A stretch of DNA of 64,000 nt, taken from contig ML133493.1 of assembly GCA_003864495.1 (NCBI GenBank), positions 1,371,820 through 1,435,819 of the forward strand. The letters are read 5' to 3'. The translations under genes were made by a program, and so were the position numbers. This stretch comes from Nemopilema nomurai (Eukaryota > Cnidaria > Scyphozoa > Rhizostomeae > Rhizostomatidae). This document shows positions 50,901 to 62,664 of the stretch, one piece after another; positions within the stretch are counted from its first letter, which is position 1; every line of letters starts with the position of its first letter. Under the pieces are notes generated by a model that was not told where the DNA came from, made no database searches, and was given only the letters and a program-made list of their open reading frames with translations.

Positions 50901-53900
50901 TTTTTTCAACATGAAATTGATTAATTACAATATACTGATTAATACACTTAAACTAAATGTACAATATCCAAGTTAATTTGGCTAAATTATAATGAATGGT
51001 CAACCGTAATATTTTGTAAAACAGCAATGAGAATTAAACAATTTAGGCTGATGGACACATGGAAAGAACTTTGGGCAAGCTATCGAGCCATGTATCTAAA
51101 TTGACATGTTTTATAAAGATAGCTTTAAGTTTGAATAATGACAGTAACATAAAATAAGAATGAAATAAAGTAGAACGAAATAAAAATAAGACTATATGAA
51201 AGACTAACGAATACTGTAAGACCTTGGACTAGTCATTGGATCAGGTTTTTATATTTTACGAACAATAATGAAGGTATTGGCACTATTATGACTATATCAA
51301 GTCAACCTCTGATGTTTACTTCTTGTATGGCAGCTTAGAATGTTTTTGAACCTTATCTTACCAGTTATGCGACAAAACATAATCTATGTTTGTTGTTTGG
51401 AATTTTCTTCTGTGTTATTCAAATCTTTTCACCCCACCTGGCTTAACCAGCTCTCTTTTATGCCACGCCTAACCACGCCCATTTTGGCAAAAGTGAATAC
51501 CCTATGAAAAGATTCACGCTACGCCTCTGACTGGCACTAAGCCTATCTCTCTCAAACTCTCATCTTACAATAAAAAACAAAAATTAAAAGCTACATTTTT
51601 GAACTACCAGTAAAAGACTCATTGGCAAAATGTTTTATATGCATGTTTTCAAGGTTTTTTATACTGAAGTCATGGGCCTAAGCCATAGCTCAACTTGATA
51701 ATAATATATGACAAGGTTTAGAAACAACGCAAAATGACAAAAACAAGTTTATGTAAGACATAAGTTAAAGTTTATTACAAACTTTACTAATATATTATGT
51801 ACAGTTTCGTTCCAATTTACTAAAACCATTTAAAAGCTACTGTAACTGGACAGTCTGTCTAAATTGCGTTAGTTGCTTACATTTGCTTACAACAGCTGAA
51901 TTGTGTTAGGACAGATTGCAAGTTTACTTGTGTTGTATGTAGCATGGGAAAGAACAGGTCGATATAAGTATTCAGAACAGTAAAGTGTTGCATATGCAGT
52001 GTATTTGCACATCCCAATAATTATCCACCACCATCTTTTTCTCCAAATCCGAATAACAGGGATGTTGTAATAATATGTCAGGACCTTGGTGCAAAGGAAA
52101 TTGAATACTAAATCAATAGATACAGCAACGCTGACTCTTTTCATGAAGGGAGCCCCTATGTCATTCCAAATCTGATTCCAATTGCCATAATAATATGTCA
52201 AGATAGCTACAAGAGCACAACTGAAGATTATTGTGTCAGTTTCCAACACCATACCAGATATTGATTGCTCTGCTAGTAATCTGTTCATGTCTTTTTGCCG
52301 TTTTCTCTGTTCCCCCCTGTCTTCCTGACCTCTTTTACATGATTTGCAAAACATACGGTAAGCTTTTAGTCGCCATTTCAATGTCACTTTGTCAACTAAG
52401 CTCTCCAGACCGTGGGCCATGCAAATAACTACGAATATTTTCATCTCTTCGATATTTGCCTGAAGATATCGTGCGATAACGGTAGTCATTGTGTGGAATC
52501 CAACTACAAGCACGGAGGAATATTTAGTACTGCAATAAGTAGACACATCAACAAGGAATATGTTTATCACTGCTTTTGGCACAATGAAAATGACAGGAAG
52601 AAGGACAGAAAAAACCGCTTTAACGGTATCGGAAGGGACTTTGGTGTAAACAGGAAATAGAAAGTAGTTCATCATGATGAACAGTGGAGTACCAAAAATA
52701 AACGTCATGCCAAGTTTGAACGCAAGTACAATGCGAGGCCTGGTGTCTCTCAGAAACAAATGTGTCACTCTGTAGAAATTAAATGCAGTTATTGCAACAA
52801 ATAGCAAATTTAATGGGTATGATTTCCACGACACATCGTACATGCCATAGGTGTGTATAAACAGGCGATAAATAGCATCGAATGATGCACCAAGGACGTT
52901 CCAAACTGGAATATTGACCTCTTGCACACGCCTGAGTCCAAATAAGAACAGCACAGCGGTGAAAGACCAAAACTGAATAAATATCCCCTCGACCACCTGA
53001 GCGGTCAACCTGACTCTCTGGACAAAGGCTGGGGTTTCTTTCCATGGGTGGCTGTAACATGCCTCTGCCAATCGCAGATCAAGCCAAGCTAGTGTGATGG
53101 TGTAAAGTCCAATAGGTATTCCAGACATCACTGTTGTAGAAAGGGCAAATAATAGGCAGCGTTTCGCTGATCTGACGAAGGAAGGCCGACCGGCTTTCCA
53201 GTCATCTTCATTGTCTACTGTCTGGCTGGGATCAACAAAGTAATGATAGGGAAACCCTTCGCATGTTCCGTCATCGTTACCATGTCCCGTGTACTCCTGA
53301 CATAATCCGTCTTCAGTTGTATGTGTTTCGTTTGCTGAAAGACTTTCATTGGGCCAATCTTCCGCTTTAGCACAGAGGTGTTCCAGGGTTTCATCGGAAG
53401 CCATACTCCATCCAGTTTGATTCAGTTAACGTGGTCGCGCTATGGCCAAATTATGACAATGGCCAAATATTGACACGAAATAATGACAATGGGCACAAAG
53501 CCGTGCTTGTGGCGGATAGCTTTTCCTTTAAACTTTAGCTTTTTATGCTCGCGCGGCAGTTCTGCGCAGCAGTGGTTTACATGGTGTCAGTTTACCAATA
53601 GTCAAGTTGTACAGCGAAACCGGGAGTCGATCGGGCCATGGTCCCAACTTTTCAAAAGCAAACAAAGAAATGGAGAAAGAAGGAGAAAAATATTCTGTTA
53701 GTAGAAAGAAAGGAGGTCAAACATTTTTTAGTGTATTAAGAGGAGCAAAGAATCATAAGTGTTCCTACCCCTAACCATGGTGACAGTCTAGATCTTTTTC
53801 AGATTTGGCCCCTCCCTCACTTTCAAATACAAATCGCCGGTTCTGGCATATCACGAGTCGATTCTCCATGAAGAAACCGACAAGAACGTTAGCTCGTCAA

Positions 53901-56900
53901 ATAGTGTCAGAAAATCAAACTACTTCATACCGTTCTCAGTAGCGAAGCTGGGCTTCGAAACCAGATCGTGCCAAACTAATTCCCCCCTTATACAAAATTT
54001 TGCATGTTTCTTGTCATCAAATAGGATTTTGGATGTTAGATTGCTCTGTCCTGTCTGAGATTGGGAAACTTCAAGTCTGGAAAGTATTAAAAGCCAGTGA
54101 AAGAGACTAATTTTTCCTTCGTAGAGCCAGCTTTTCTTTACGCTACTTTTCTATTTGGAACATCCTGACCCTCGCCTTCAGCTAAAGTTGTGACATTAGC
54201 CTTTGTATTCCTGTGATATCTCTGTTCCGCTCTCAAAATGTTAACTGGAGGACGAGGTCTACTACTAATATCAGTAATAACTGACGGTTACAGCTATAGA
54301 AAACCAACACCTTTAAAATGTTTTTTTCTTGAAAGACAATCGTATATCTGGAAATTCGTGACCCTTAACGACCCTTGACCTTTGCCCTAACTAACAACCA
54401 AACTGAGAAAGTTAAATGCAGCCAAACATGTAACTCGTGCAAACATGAGATCTTAAATGATTTAGATCTTAAAATGTCCTTCTTTTGGTCTTCAGGGTTT
54501 TTGGGCGAAATGCATATGGTTTGGTACCCTGGGTACCGGACCCACCATTTTTTTATACATAGTGAGTCTGGTACCCAGGGTAATGATTTGACTTTGATAA
54601 TTTAGAAACCCAACGTTAATGGTCATTTCTTCGGCAATTGTCACAGAGTAAACAAAAAAGTTTTTCTAGCCTTTTGATACTTTTGCAATTTCAAAGTATT
54701 TCAGCAGTCTTGCTTTGAAGATTGACTCATAACCTATAAGTTCTTTAATCGGAACTCATATTTAGTATCCAGTAACCAGCTTTTTCAACTATCCGTTCTT
54801 TGGCGGGAAGAATTCCTCCCCATACCGTCTGAAAAATAAAACTGGCGGAAAACAATTCTGCTTTTGGTAATTTTCCGGCGTTTACAAATTCTAAGGAGTG
54901 TCAGATGAAAAAGTACTATAAGTATGCAATAACTGGTTCCACTTTTTCTAGCTATTGTGAAGTCTTGTACCGCATAGCACTTGTTATCAGATAAAGGAAT
55001 TCCTGTTTCGAAACTTTCCTCTTTATTTTTTAGCATTCTCGTTCGTGCAGTTGGTAAGATACAAGGATGACTTGTACGCAATGGTATGTAGCAAACTCGT
55101 CCCAAATGCCAGGTATGTTGTTAGGTGGGTGGAGTGGTCCGATCAAAGGCTTTGTCATTCTCTGAAACATGCATTTTGGTATCATAGAGTGCCTTTAAAT
55201 ATACCTACATTTGCAGCTTTTTGGCAACTTCCAGTCCCCTTCTCCAACTTACAGCACCTCTTTCATTTTGCAACCAACCTCACCCCCTCCCCCACATTGC
55301 CGACTCTCCTCTTTCTGCGATGCACATTCCTTTTTCTCATCTAATTACTTTGCCTTCTTACTTTAACATTTCCACCTACTCTATGTATCCTTGAAGATTC
55401 CCTTGATAATATTTCCTCACCACTCTAGCCTTAATCTTCATTTCAGAAACGTGTTTTAGTTCAGCTTCCAGAACATGAAGAGGTAAGAATCTTTTGAGTT
55501 ATCAAAACATGATTTGCTTTGATTTGGAGTGACCAAGATTGGCTTATAATGCGATTTAGCAGGCCTCGTGTACCCAATAAAATGACATCAAAACGTATGT
55601 GGGCCATTATGTGAACCTTACTGAGTTTCCTAACCCAATGGAAATCGTACCTGTCATGGGTCGGACTGCATTCTGTAAAGGGGTCTAGCCCTTTTAACCA
55701 ACATCCCCGCTCCCTCCTCTCACCTTTTTTCTTATGATCAGCCCTTGCAGACCCTATCGTCTCTATTAAAGTATCCATATACTGCTAGATGCATCTAGAT
55801 TAAAAGGTTAGTCTTAAACTTACACGGATGAACGGAACTAGATCACTTTATCTTTGACAGCGATTTTCACTGTGATTTAAAAAGAATAATATTGACTTTA
55901 GCAGGCCTTTAATTAATAATGTTGACCATCCTTTTTTCTTTTACTTTACTGACAAAACAGAAGAGTTATTTGAGGAACGTTACCTTGGTATTATATAATG
56001 ATAGCTGCTGAGTAAAACTCACTATGCTTTATTTCAAGGCATACGACCGAGGATCGCTCAGATCAGATTAGAGTTATGGAGAAAAACTTAGGTTGTACTT
56101 CGCCGAATCCTTTTATCTGCCTTTTAGATGATCGACCGCGAAGTGAATGCACATCGGCTTTTCAGTCATCCGAATGTTATGCCTCTCATTGACTACGAAG
56201 TTGTCATAAAAGGAGACAACAGAGAAGCTAGGATGTTATTTCCTTTTTACCAGGTGCTTTCTTTTTGGTTGGTTTTTATCTAAAGTTTAAAATTTCAGCC
56301 ATTCATATTGAGTCTCTCGGTGTCTTTCATTTGAAATGGATTTTTGTATTTTTAGCCTCTAAGGAAACTTTCGTTTGAAAAGCTGAATTTGCTGGTTGAA
56401 AAATGCACGTAGTTTAGTGAAATCACACGATGTGAAATATATTGATTTCTGTGTAACTTTACATGCCTGAACAAGTAAGATTTTTGCCACCTCTTAAACT
56501 AGTTTTGTGTTTTTTTGGTGGATTTTATGTTGTGCGTACCATTCTATCGATATTTTATCCCCGTATTGCCCCCTCTCTTATTGATGACCAACTCTTATAT
56601 ATAGAATGGTTCGGTGCAAGAACTGATTGAGAATTCTACGACACGTGGCCAAAGAATACCAGAAAAGAAAATCATTCACATGTTCAAGTCGTTGTGTGAA
56701 GCAGTCTATGCTTTCCACTCGCTTCGTCCCCCATACGCTCACAGAGATATCAAGGTAACCGTTATCATCATTGTTGTGCTTGCAACAGAAGGCCTACGAC
56801 GACGGGTTGGACCAACTGTATATTTTTAAGATTTATTGAAAGTTTTCTTATTCTCTTAATCTTTTTCCTTGTATTTTTTAAACTTTGACCACCACCCCCC

Positions 56901-58913
56901 CCCCCCCAACATTTTTGGCCTCGGCAGGGGCCCTGATTGATATGCCTAAGCAATTTATCAGGGTTGCATTTGTCGCTTTAATTAGTAGAGTATGAACTTA
57001 AAGGCTCATAGCTTACCGTTCTCTTTATTCTTGTTTAGTCGTCGTCTTTTCTGGTCAAGCAGTCACGAACGAGGAAAACTAGACACTTCCCTAAAGTCAT
57101 CTTTGTGCTGTAAACGGTCGCCTATGACACGTTTTGCATCAGAATCTTAATCTCCTCTGCCCTTACCTCAGGATTCCTGGGTTATTTCCCTTATTCTGGT
57201 TTTGACTGATCCAGCATTTCACCACGTAACTGAGCGATCTTCGGGTTCATTTCAGCCACACAACCTGCTGCTTCGAGAAGATGGGAGAGTATGTTTAATG
57301 GACATGGGAAGTGTTTCCGTAGCAAGAGTTGAAGTTCGGTCCAGGTAATTTCTCCTGGTGCAATGTGATATTTGAAAATCGTCGTACTGAGAAGTCCTGA
57401 AAGAGCTCTAGAAGGCATTTTGAAGTCATGAACTCTGTGTTCCCCCTGATACAATAGCTTTCGAGGGCAAGCACTTTAGAAAAGCAATACAGTTCTTGTT
57501 TTGGAGATCAGAAGACATTAAACATTGTTGTTGCTATTTTAGGCCATGGTTTAGGCAATCTTCTTTACCTAGAAAAAGCTTAGGCCATCTTCGACTCAAT
57601 CTAGTACTTAATATGATTGAAAAAAATCTTGGACGTAATCGAAGATCTGAATCTTGCCAAAAAATGAATTTCTCATTCCCTGCCAGAACCTCCGTTTCAA
57701 ATCATTGATGAATCAGAATTTCGTAGGTCCGAGGCTTTGGCGTTAGAAGAAAAATGTGCCCAGGAATGCACTGCTGCATACCGGTATGCAATAAAATCCC
57801 TCGAAACCTGTCTGTCTGTCTGTATGTCTGTATGTCTGTCTGTGTCTGTCTGTCTATCTGTCTATCTGTTTGTCTGTCTGTATTCGAAATGTCTGTCTTC
57901 TATCATAACACGAACTTACTTCGTTCAATGTGGTATCGACATTTACGTTTTAATCTCAAGACGATGCATATATTTCTGTTCACTGTTTTCCCAGATTCAC
58001 TCCTATGCCTCATTATTGGATCCTTCTCTTTGCTCCACATGTTGATAATAGAGGTAGCTCCTCGTTTTAGTTGAAGAAGCGTTTCAAAAGATTTTTATTT
58101 TCCTCTTGATTTTAATCACTTGCTTGGTCTCGCAGTATGGTAGCTTGAAGTGTATTGGAGACATTTTCGAGTTAGTCCAATTTTATCTTATCGTTTGTAA
58201 CTTGTATATTACTAATAAATAGAATAGAAAAAAATGTAATTTTGATTCAACAGAATATGCTTTTTCAGAGCTCCAGAGTTATTTTCAGTGGCATCCGAGT
58301 GTCAGATTGATGAAAAGACTGATGTCTGGTCATTAGGCTGCACGTTGTACGCCATGGCGTATGCCAACAGTCCTTGTGATGGATCAGCGCTCTCTGCAAT
58401 GAGTGGGAGAATCTCGATTCCTGAAGACAGGTAATTCCATTAAACATTGCCAATCTAATTCGAAACCTTGATGGTTTTTCTTTTTGGGTCTTGCCACTTG
58501 ATACTTTTTTTCGACAGATCCTAGTTTGAGAATTCCTCATCGTATTTCTTATCAATCCAAGTGCCATTCATTCCAAAGGCTCATGTTGATAATTGACAGC
58601 AGAATTCTTGTATAAATGCACCGTGTTGAGCCCCGATATTTGGGCTCTGTTTCCTGACCTTTCTCGTGAACCCCACTTTTGGGCCTTTCTTGCAGATGAG
58701 AGTTTAATTAAAACCCTTTAAATCAACTTTTGCCCTAAAGTTCATCACTTTTCAAGTTTCTGTTTCATTACTTTTTGATTTTTTCTCTTTTGTAGCACAT
58801 ACACAAAGACGTTTAATAATTTGATTAAATACATCCTGCAAGTGGAACCCCAGAACCGTCCCACTTTGAATGAAATTATCCAGTATATTGAGGTCAATTT
58901 TAGCGAAGTGTAA
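47953..58913 (+). CDS. STK16: STK16-like (NAK family) serine/threonine kinase
   Basis: Nine exons join in phase: 47953-48040, 55034-55083, 55447-55482, 56128-56253, 56605-56754, 57256-57344, 57727-57783, 58269-58430, 58796-58913; product 291 aa (human 305). The N-terminus MGQMLC has Gly2 and Cys6, as needed for myristoylation and palmitoylation. The kinase domain fills nearly all the protein: glycine loop GEGAFSFV (27-34), catalytic Lys47 in YAMKR, Glu63, catalytic loop AHRDIKPHN (145-153), DMG (166-168) in place of DFG as in STK16 (DLG), and APE (200-202). MDMGS and the long activation segment between it and YRAPELF match STK16. Known relatives act at Golgi and plasma membranes in secretion and actin regulation. 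Intron 1 is about 7 kb and contains an antisense gene copy; the others are under 1.1 kb. An AATAAA lies at 59326. Confidence 0.93.
48041..50764. other. STK16 intron 1, left part
   Basis: Mostly unique AT-rich intron. A 90-codon plus-strand frame at 49731-50003 starts MDQMVNQTRARLPFIDKML and reads like part of a normal protein for about 45 residues, then passes into a tandem AAATTGTCC repeat (49870-49920). I do not recognise it and see no matching splice sites. A compact hairpin CCCTGGGT-CTGGT-ACCCAGGG lies at 50329-50349. Confidence 0.4.
50765..51029. repeat. duplicated segment, left arm of copy 2
   Basis: Counterpart of 42881-43145, same length and orientation. Followed here by 384 bp (51030-51413) not found beside copy 1. 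Confidence 0.85.
51414..53545. repeat. segmental duplication, copy 2 (2132 bp)
   Basis: Counterpart of 43930-46067, lying wholly inside STK16 intron 1. The right breakpoint is sharp: both copies share TTTAGCTTTTTA and then diverge completely. Confidence 0.95.
51887..53404 (-). CDS. uncharacterised polytopic membrane protein, intact intronless copy
   Basis: 505 codons without interruption, ATG at 53404. I do not recognise the family. The first ~75 residues are acidic and polar, rich in Asp/Glu/Thr with Cys, and carry an N-glycosylation-type sequon NET (25-27). There is no cleavable signal peptide. Strongly hydrophobic segments lie near residues 83-107, 141-158, 197-217, 225-250, 262-286, 296-312, 322-337, 390-406, 423-446 and 459-477, suggesting eight to ten membrane spans. 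A charged Arg/Lys/Glu/Gln loop (about 342-378, with CKSCKRGQEDRGEQRKRQKD) lies between spans and is probably cytosolic. RKRWWW precedes the last span. Transporter, channel or receptor function cannot be decided. The gene is nested antisense in STK16 intron 1, so the two transcription units overlap. Absence of introns fits a retrocopy or a simply intronless family; the duplicated flanks show this particular pair arose by DNA duplication. Confidence 0.75.
   Translation of the reverse strand: MASDETLEHLCAKAEDWPNESLSANETHTTEDGLCQEYTGHGNDDGTCEGFPYHYFVDPSQTVDNEDDWKAGRPSFVRSAKRCLLFALSTTVMSGIPIGLYTITLAWLDLRLAEACYSHPWKETPAFVQRVRLTAQVVEGIFIQFWSFTAVLFLFGLRRVQEVNIPVWNVLGASFDAIYRLFIHTYGMYDVSWKSYPLNLLFVAITAFNFYRVTHLFLRDTRPRIVLAFKLGMTFIFGTPLFIMMNYFLFPVYTKVPSDTVKAVFSVLLPVIFIVPKAVINIFLVDVSTYCSTKYSSVLVVGFHTMTTVIARYLQANIEEMKIFVVICMAHGLESLVDKVTLKWRLKAYRMFCKSCKRGQEDRGEQRKRQKDMNRLLAEQSISGMVLETDTIIFSCALVAILTYYYGNWNQIWNDIGAPFMKRVSVAVSIDLVFNFLCTKVLTYYYNIPVIRIWRKRWWWIIIGMCKYTAYATLYCSEYLYRPVLSHATYNTSKLAICPNTIQLL
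53546..55033. other. STK16 intron 1, right part
   Basis: No gene seen. It contains an inverted repeat at 54525-54582 and otherwise unique sequence. The 99-codon frame at 55045-55344 is an extension of STK16 exon 2 into its intron in another frame. Confidence 0.45.
54525..54582. repeat. 17-bp inverted repeat with 24-nt loop
   Basis: TACCCTGGGTACCGGAC (54525-54541) pairs with GTCTGGTACCCAGGGTA (54566-54582) with one mismatch. The right arm is identical to 50335-50351, also in this intron, so both probably come from one small transposon family. Confidence 0.6.
56895..56907. repeat. poly-C run
   Basis: Thirteen consecutive C in STK16 intron 5, next to C-rich sequence; similar runs occur near 46990. 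Length is likely unreliable in sequencing. Confidence 0.7.
57808..57882. repeat. TCTG tetranucleotide microsatellite
   Basis: Imperfect TCTG/TATG/TATC run starting 25 bp after the donor of STK16 exon 7. Confidence 0.85.
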
Positions 58914-59325
58914 TGTAGTTGTATAATAATGAAGTAATATTTCCATGATGTCGTGACTACGCTATGGGGTTCTATAATATAATGACACGGAAACGTATAT
59001 TTGATAATGTCAGAAACCTCTGAACTCAAGGACCGATGGCAGTCAAAAATACGGACAGTTGAAAGATACGTTAAGGCCAACTGGTAAGAGCTATTTTAAC
59101 TTTGCTCGGTTCGAAAAATAGCCTCTCTTTCACGCGAATTCCTCAAACAATGATAGTCAGACGGACTACAGTCCCCTGGGGACTTTTGACTGAAAAGCCA
59201 TTATTTAATCTTCTCTAACCTCTGCCTATAATCACACGTATATCTACCGTTTATCTTGAGCATCAAAATTGGTATTTGTATCTAGTAATTAGTTTGGTTT
59301 AGCGAAACTTGTGCACAATGTCTTT

Positions 59326-59331
59326 AATAAA
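59326..59331 (+). terminator. polyadenylation signal AATAAA of STK16
   Basis: First good AATAAA after the stop, 413 nt downstream. Confidence 0.5.
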
Positions 59332-59689
59332 CACAGATCTGATCTGTTATAAATTCTTGCTTTGAATCTCGCTCATATTTGAATTTCACAAGGAGCAACT
59401 GCAAAAAGGCGGACATTTGCTAGATTAAGCTGTGGCGTTAGTTATGTTTTATGTATGTATAATAGAAAATGTTTTGAAACACTGTAAAAGCCTGCGTATT
59501 AACTTGGCCGCTTAACTCACGATCCATAGAATTCCAGATAAATGTTGACTAAGATTAATGTTGTGATTATCTAGGGTACTGCGATAGAAGTTTTCGTTTC
59601 AAAGGCACATGTTTAGCGGACTGGTGACCACAGGTCTTCCCTTCTGTCTTCTGGGAACGTTATCATTGTTCGTTGGCAACAACTTGTAG

Positions 59690-60238
59690 CCAATGAAACG
59701 ATATCTGGCCACGAAAAATTTAATCACTCCTATATTCCCTTCGCCTAGAAAAGGAGATAAAAACACTTATTACAGAACGAGACCTCTGCGTTCTGGGTGG
59801 CCAACACAAAAACAATTGAGCATTAGCTCCTTTCCACAAGAAGAAGGACAAACTTTTGCTGTGTTTACAAGGAGAGTTAGACCATACCAAACTTTTAGGC
59901 GACCCTGAATTGGTACAACCAGCAGTTTCAATTGGAACGGCTCCGACTGAAGGTCCAGTTAATGCGGAAGGCCGAATGGTGCCGGATCAGCGCCCATCTA
60001 AATGGAACCTGCCTCGATCCAACTCTGCTGTATGGTTTCACTATGTGATGGCACAACTGTTGTCCCCCAGAGGTGTTTTTTTGCATTATTATTACTCAAG
60101 CAATGTCTGAAAACTGCAGCACCAACAGAAGCTCGACGCATGGTATAACTTGGCACAAGTTACAAAAAGGCGAAAAGATAGAAAAGCTGTGGGTGGCACA
60201 GATGCAAAATTCAAGCAAGAAAATTGATTAACAATAAA
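59690..60238 (+). other. possible exon fragments of an unrecognised gene or transposon
   Basis: 60120-60227 reads as a terminal exon: acceptor CTGCAG, then HQQKLDAWYNLAQVTKRRKD and a Lys-rich end with TGA, followed within 10 nt by AATAAA (60233-60238). Two overlapping frames upstream (59693-59908 and 59856-60110) have coding-like composition, but the obvious donor at 60072 does not join in frame. It may be a decayed gene. Function unknown. Confidence 0.3.
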
Positions 60239-60417
60239 CAAAAAATGTGTACATATTTAATTCTTTCTCTTTATTATTTTCATTTCATAGCTTTCACATT
60301 TTAAAGTTTATTGTTAGTTAAACATGATTCACAAGTATTTGTTAAAAACTAGTACGAAATATCCTCCACAGCTCTTAAAAGGAACAAACATTGATGAGAG
60401 ACCATCGACTACTGAGG

Positions 60418-60666
60418 CTACAAGTTTATCCGATGTTGCATCCACTTGAACTTCAATAGTAGACACACAAAGCCAAAGCCAGATAAGCGACTCCGTTCAA
60501 CTTGATGAGCCTGACCAAAAAGATCGTGATTTGGAGATTCAATATACACTCGGTCCGTGATGCCCTCAAAAGCAAGCTTCTCATACGCCGCATGGACTTC
60601 GTGGCAGCATCGGTACTCCCTTGCACCAACAAGAAGCCCAGTTTGACACTTACCACACACACACAC
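60418..60666 (-). pseudogene. cysteine-rich exon, possibly P2X7-C-terminal-like domain fragment
   Basis: After an acceptor (TTCTTAG) the frame reads VCVCGKCQTG, then REYRCCHEVHAAYEKLAFEG and ITDRVYIESP. The CxCGxC...CC pattern resembles the cysteine-rich intracellular domain of P2X7 receptors, which is widespread as a stand-alone domain in cnidarian genes. After about 45 residues the expected second half is not evident, and no partner exon is visible. I read it as a fragment. Confidence 0.35.
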
Positions 60667-60669
60667 CTA

Positions 60670-62664
60670 AGAATTATTAAAAAAAATATAAACCAACCCC
60701 TGGCCGTTTTCGTTTTGGCAAGTCATATCTTAACTTCGCCTACAAAACTCATCAGCCAAGGCTAGGCCTCTTTTGGAAAACTTTTATCAGGCTATGGTAC
60801 CTGAAAACAGCCACGATGCAGAGCGAATACGGAATTTCTAACTTTAAAACTCAATGACGATTTATTCTACTCACCATTCATTAAGGTAAAAAAGCCCACC
60901 AGTAGCACCTTTAAGCTCTTCTTCTTCACTTTATTCGAAAACTGAAGCCATCGAGCTCTAACATTCGCTGTACGACATGATTACATGGTCACAAGCAAAC
61001 CTCCGCCATAGAGTTTCTTGTTAGAAAGCAATCTAACTTTTCACGAACACAACTACTTTACGTCACTTCCTGTCAAACTCGACCCAATCCCTTATGACAG
61101 ATTTTGAAGCAAAAAACCGACTTTGAAACAGCTGTAACTAAGAAAGTACACGTCTTTCGAAAATTTAAAGGTTATTTTCGTAATCAGCGTACTCGATTTA
61201 GTCAGACGGTGAAATAAAGATTTTCGTGTCATATGCACTTTAAGGGAGTGTCATACTACAGCTTTTAATTGGCAATTGTGCAGAATTATAAACGATTGTC
61301 CTTTATTTAGATTCAGCGAGTTAATAAATTTCTAATAGCTCAATAACTACCAGAGAAGGTGTCCCGTTTTATTCTAATTGGTCAAAGAAGACTTTAATAG
61401 ACAACAGGCTAGGCCCCCGGTGCAATGAAAAATCTAGTACCCAGAACCGGTTACCCATGGTCAATAATATTCGGGTCTAAGCACGCCTGCGAGCGGACAA
61501 ACGGAGGTTAAGCGTGTTCCTGGACTCACCTTACGTTAACCTGCACCCAAACGTTTTGCAGGCGGCGGAGCCTCTCTACACAAGGGAATGCTTCACCCAC
61601 ATCCTTAAGTAAGGCTCTGTAAATACACCCCGAAGCGGATTGTTACTTGAGAGATGTTGTAGTGATGTAAGGCACTGAAATGATCTTGTAAAACGTTTCG
61701 TATAGCTTATCACTGATTGCCTTGTGAGAAATGAGAATGGTTTCCACAACAGTTTATTTTGTAGACAATGATAGTTTAGAATATTTGTTATTGTTCAAAA
61801 ACAAGTAACTGCAAATTAATCTGGCTCTGAAGTTAGGCTCTTCGTGTGCCTATTTAAGTTTTCCTACAGCCACCTGACTTCATCCTAGCTGATGTAATTC
61901 CCATTATCCGCATCTTTCTGCAGCCTGAAAGAAGTTTGTTCTGATTTTGATTATCAGGCGACATCCATCCTTTATGTTCACAGTTCGGTGTACAACAAGT
62001 TGTATGGTGTTTTAAATGCAAACCATTATTCATACTCGCATGAAGTTTAAACCCAAATACGCAAAACTAAGCTTAGCTTGATTTACATTCACACTAGATT
62101 TGCAGTTTGAAATTTCCAAGCAACCTTTTGGTTGACTATAAAAGTCTTTCAGGTTGAATGTTCGCAAAAAGTGCATTTTGGTTCTGCGTAGAATTACTTG
62201 TTTAATTGGCTCCAGCTTAGCGATCTTGCCAAAAAACGCCTTTTGATATCTGTCTTGTTACCTTCTTTTTTTGTTACGTCGTGCGTACGCATGCGCAAGC
62301 TAATGCACACCGTATGAAAGTACCTAATGCACAGCTAAAACAGGCAATTCAGCATCTGGAACACTGGAAACCAACTTTCCATACTGGAGAAAGAAAAGGC
62401 CTCCAGAAAAAACAAGATTATCATGGTAAATGGTGGAACTAATTGTTTTTCAATGGTTCTTGATAAGGACCTCGCCCTGAATACTTGGCTTGATTGGCAC
62501 CTGTTTCGATTTCGTAATGGCGATCAAAATCATTACTTTTCCGCACCCTTTGAAGTGATTACTTAAAGGCCTTTAGTCATTACATCCTCTTCACATTATC
62601 CTATCAAGACCAGTAACATAATCTGTAACAATCTACTTCTGTAGCAAGAAAGACAGCCTTTGAT
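60670..62664. other. intergenic, no supported gene
   Basis: No frame above about 60 codons with recognisable content. It contains the upstream region of the Reeler-domain gene; I see no strong TATA box near it. A GTACCCAGAACCGGTTACCCA-like stretch near 61435 resembles the inverted-repeat words of STK16 intron 1. Confidence 0.45.

Noticed and set aside
42881..53545. The pair of gene copies as two alleles wrongly assembled side by side
   Set aside because: Not fully excluded. But the flanks differ sharply, a 784/384-bp filler differs, and STK16 exon 1 lies between the copies with the rest of the gene after them, which argues for a real duplication.
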